Below, piece by piece: positions 5,143 through 5,495 of a stretch of DNA of 5,495 bases. A model generated the notes under the pieces. The model saw nothing but the letters and a program-made list of their open reading frames with translations, was not told the DNA's origin and searched no databases. This DNA is from Campylobacteraceae bacterium (lineage in GTDB: Bacteria > Campylobacterota > Campylobacteria > Campylobacterales > Sulfurovaceae). Position numbers and translations under genes: made by a program. Position 1 is the first letter of the stretch; each line of letters begins with the position of its first letter. The DNA is taken from NCBI GenBank assembly GCA_027022775.1, contig JALVXO010000283.1, positions 1 to 5,495 of the forward strand, in the 5' to 3' direction.

Positions 5143-5164
5143 AAATTTTTAAAAATTTTATATT
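5143..5164 (+). promoter_or_regulatory. 16-bp A/T palindrome and possible hsp20 promoter
   Basis: AAATTTTTAAAAATTT (5143-5158) is a perfect 16-bp palindrome. It is followed directly by TATATT (5159-5164), a plausible -10 box about 20 nt before the ribosome site. No good -35 is present; Campylobacterota promoters often lack one and use A/T tracts upstream of the -10 instead. The palindrome may be such a bent tract or a repressor site. I found no CIRCE element and no HspR-type HAIR site here. Confidence 0.35.
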
Positions 5165-5184
5165 ATTCCAAAAAGAAACTACAT

Positions 5185-5192
5185 AAGGAGGT
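5185..5192 (+). promoter_or_regulatory. Full-consensus ribosome-binding site of hsp20
   Basis: AAGGAGGT is a complete match to the anti-Shine-Dalgarno end of 16S rRNA, 5 nt before the ATG at 5198. It is the strongest ribosome site in the window, suiting a protein that must be made fast on stress, and it decides the start. Confidence 0.85.
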
Positions 5193-5197
5193 TCAAA

Positions 5198-5495
5198 ATG
5201 AGAGCGGTAGTTAGACACTATAATCCGTTTGCAGAGTTAGAAGAGTTAAGAGAGCAGTTTAACCGTCTGTTTAATTTGCAAGAGACAAAAGAGAGCGATA
5301 TTGATTTTGTGCCCAGAGTCAATACTAGAGAAGGGGATGATGCATACTACATAGAGGTTGACCTGCCTGGTGTTAAAAAAGATGATATTAACATTAATGT
5401 GGATGATAACACCCTTACAATCAGCGGTGAGCGCAAAATTAAAGAGGAGCACAAAGAGGACAATTTCTACAAGGTAGAAAGCGTTTACGGAAAAT
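5198..5495 (+). CDS. Hsp20 / alpha-crystallin family small heat-shock protein, N-terminal part
   Basis: Small heat-shock proteins form cytoplasmic oligomers that hold unfolding proteins, without ATP, until the DnaK/ClpB systems refold them. The 99 visible codons contain the N-terminal arm with NPFAELEELREQFNRLF (9-25), typical of bacterial Hsp20. The alpha-crystallin domain begins at about residue 38 (VPRVNTREG) and includes YIEVDLPGVKKDDI (51-64) and LTISGERK (73-80). The frame is open at the window end, at VESVYGK, just before the expected F-x-RSF strand and the C-terminal I-x-I tail. About 45 residues are missing if the length is usual. The start is fixed by the consensus ribosome site. 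The gene is divergent from the exported-protein gene, with 131 bp between them, and is compositionally like fusA. Confidence 0.95.
   Translation, partial: MRAVVRHYNPFAELEELREQFNRLFNLQETKESDIDFVPRVNTREGDDAYYIEVDLPGVKKDDININVDDNTLTISGERKIKEEHKEDNFYKVESVYGK

Noticed and set aside
5246..5452. Minus-strand open frame of 68 codons inside hsp20
   Set aside because: It is antisense to a clear alpha-crystallin domain and resembles no known protein.

Overview
The window most likely comes from a Campylobacterota (epsilonproteobacterial) chromosome, perhaps near Sulfurimonas or Sulfurovum. I infer this from the style of EF-G, the strong use of AGA and AAA codons, the A/T-rich promoters and the small exported protein near the end. 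It was not tested by a search.

Layout. (1) 1-2354: the 3' end of rpsG (ribosomal protein S7) and a complete fusA (elongation factor G), in the usual str-operon order, closed by a clear intrinsic terminator. (2) 2378-2650: a non-coding stretch packed with small repeats. It holds a 7-bp tandem repeat, a dispersed-repeat-like motif and an 88-bp inverted-repeat element, followed by a good sigma70 promoter. (3) 2651-4742: a visibly more A/T-rich accessory block with three toxin/defence-like units, all on the + strand. The first is an intact MntA-type nucleotidyltransferase antitoxin with a HepT toxin cut short by an in-frame TAA. The second is an unrecognised gene with an RX4H (HEPN-like) motif, broken by a one-base deletion. 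The third is an intact Phd/YefM-type antitoxin plus PIN-domain toxin pair behind a consensus promoter that carries an 11-bp inverted-repeat operator candidate. (4) 4770-5066: a small exported protein on the minus strand. (5) 5198-5495: the start of a divergently transcribed Hsp20 small heat-shock protein, running off the window.

How the parts work together. rpsG and fusA are translated as neighbours, with the fusA ribosome site overlapping the rpsG stop. The accessory block looks like a small toxin-antitoxin/defence island between housekeeping genes. Two of its three units are damaged, and in both the lesion lies upstream of the RX4H motif expected to form the RNase active site. The antitoxins MntA and Phd-like are intact. 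The most notable result is this selective loss of the HEPN halves beside a fully preserved PIN module. I found no CRISPR array, tRNA, rRNA or transposase.
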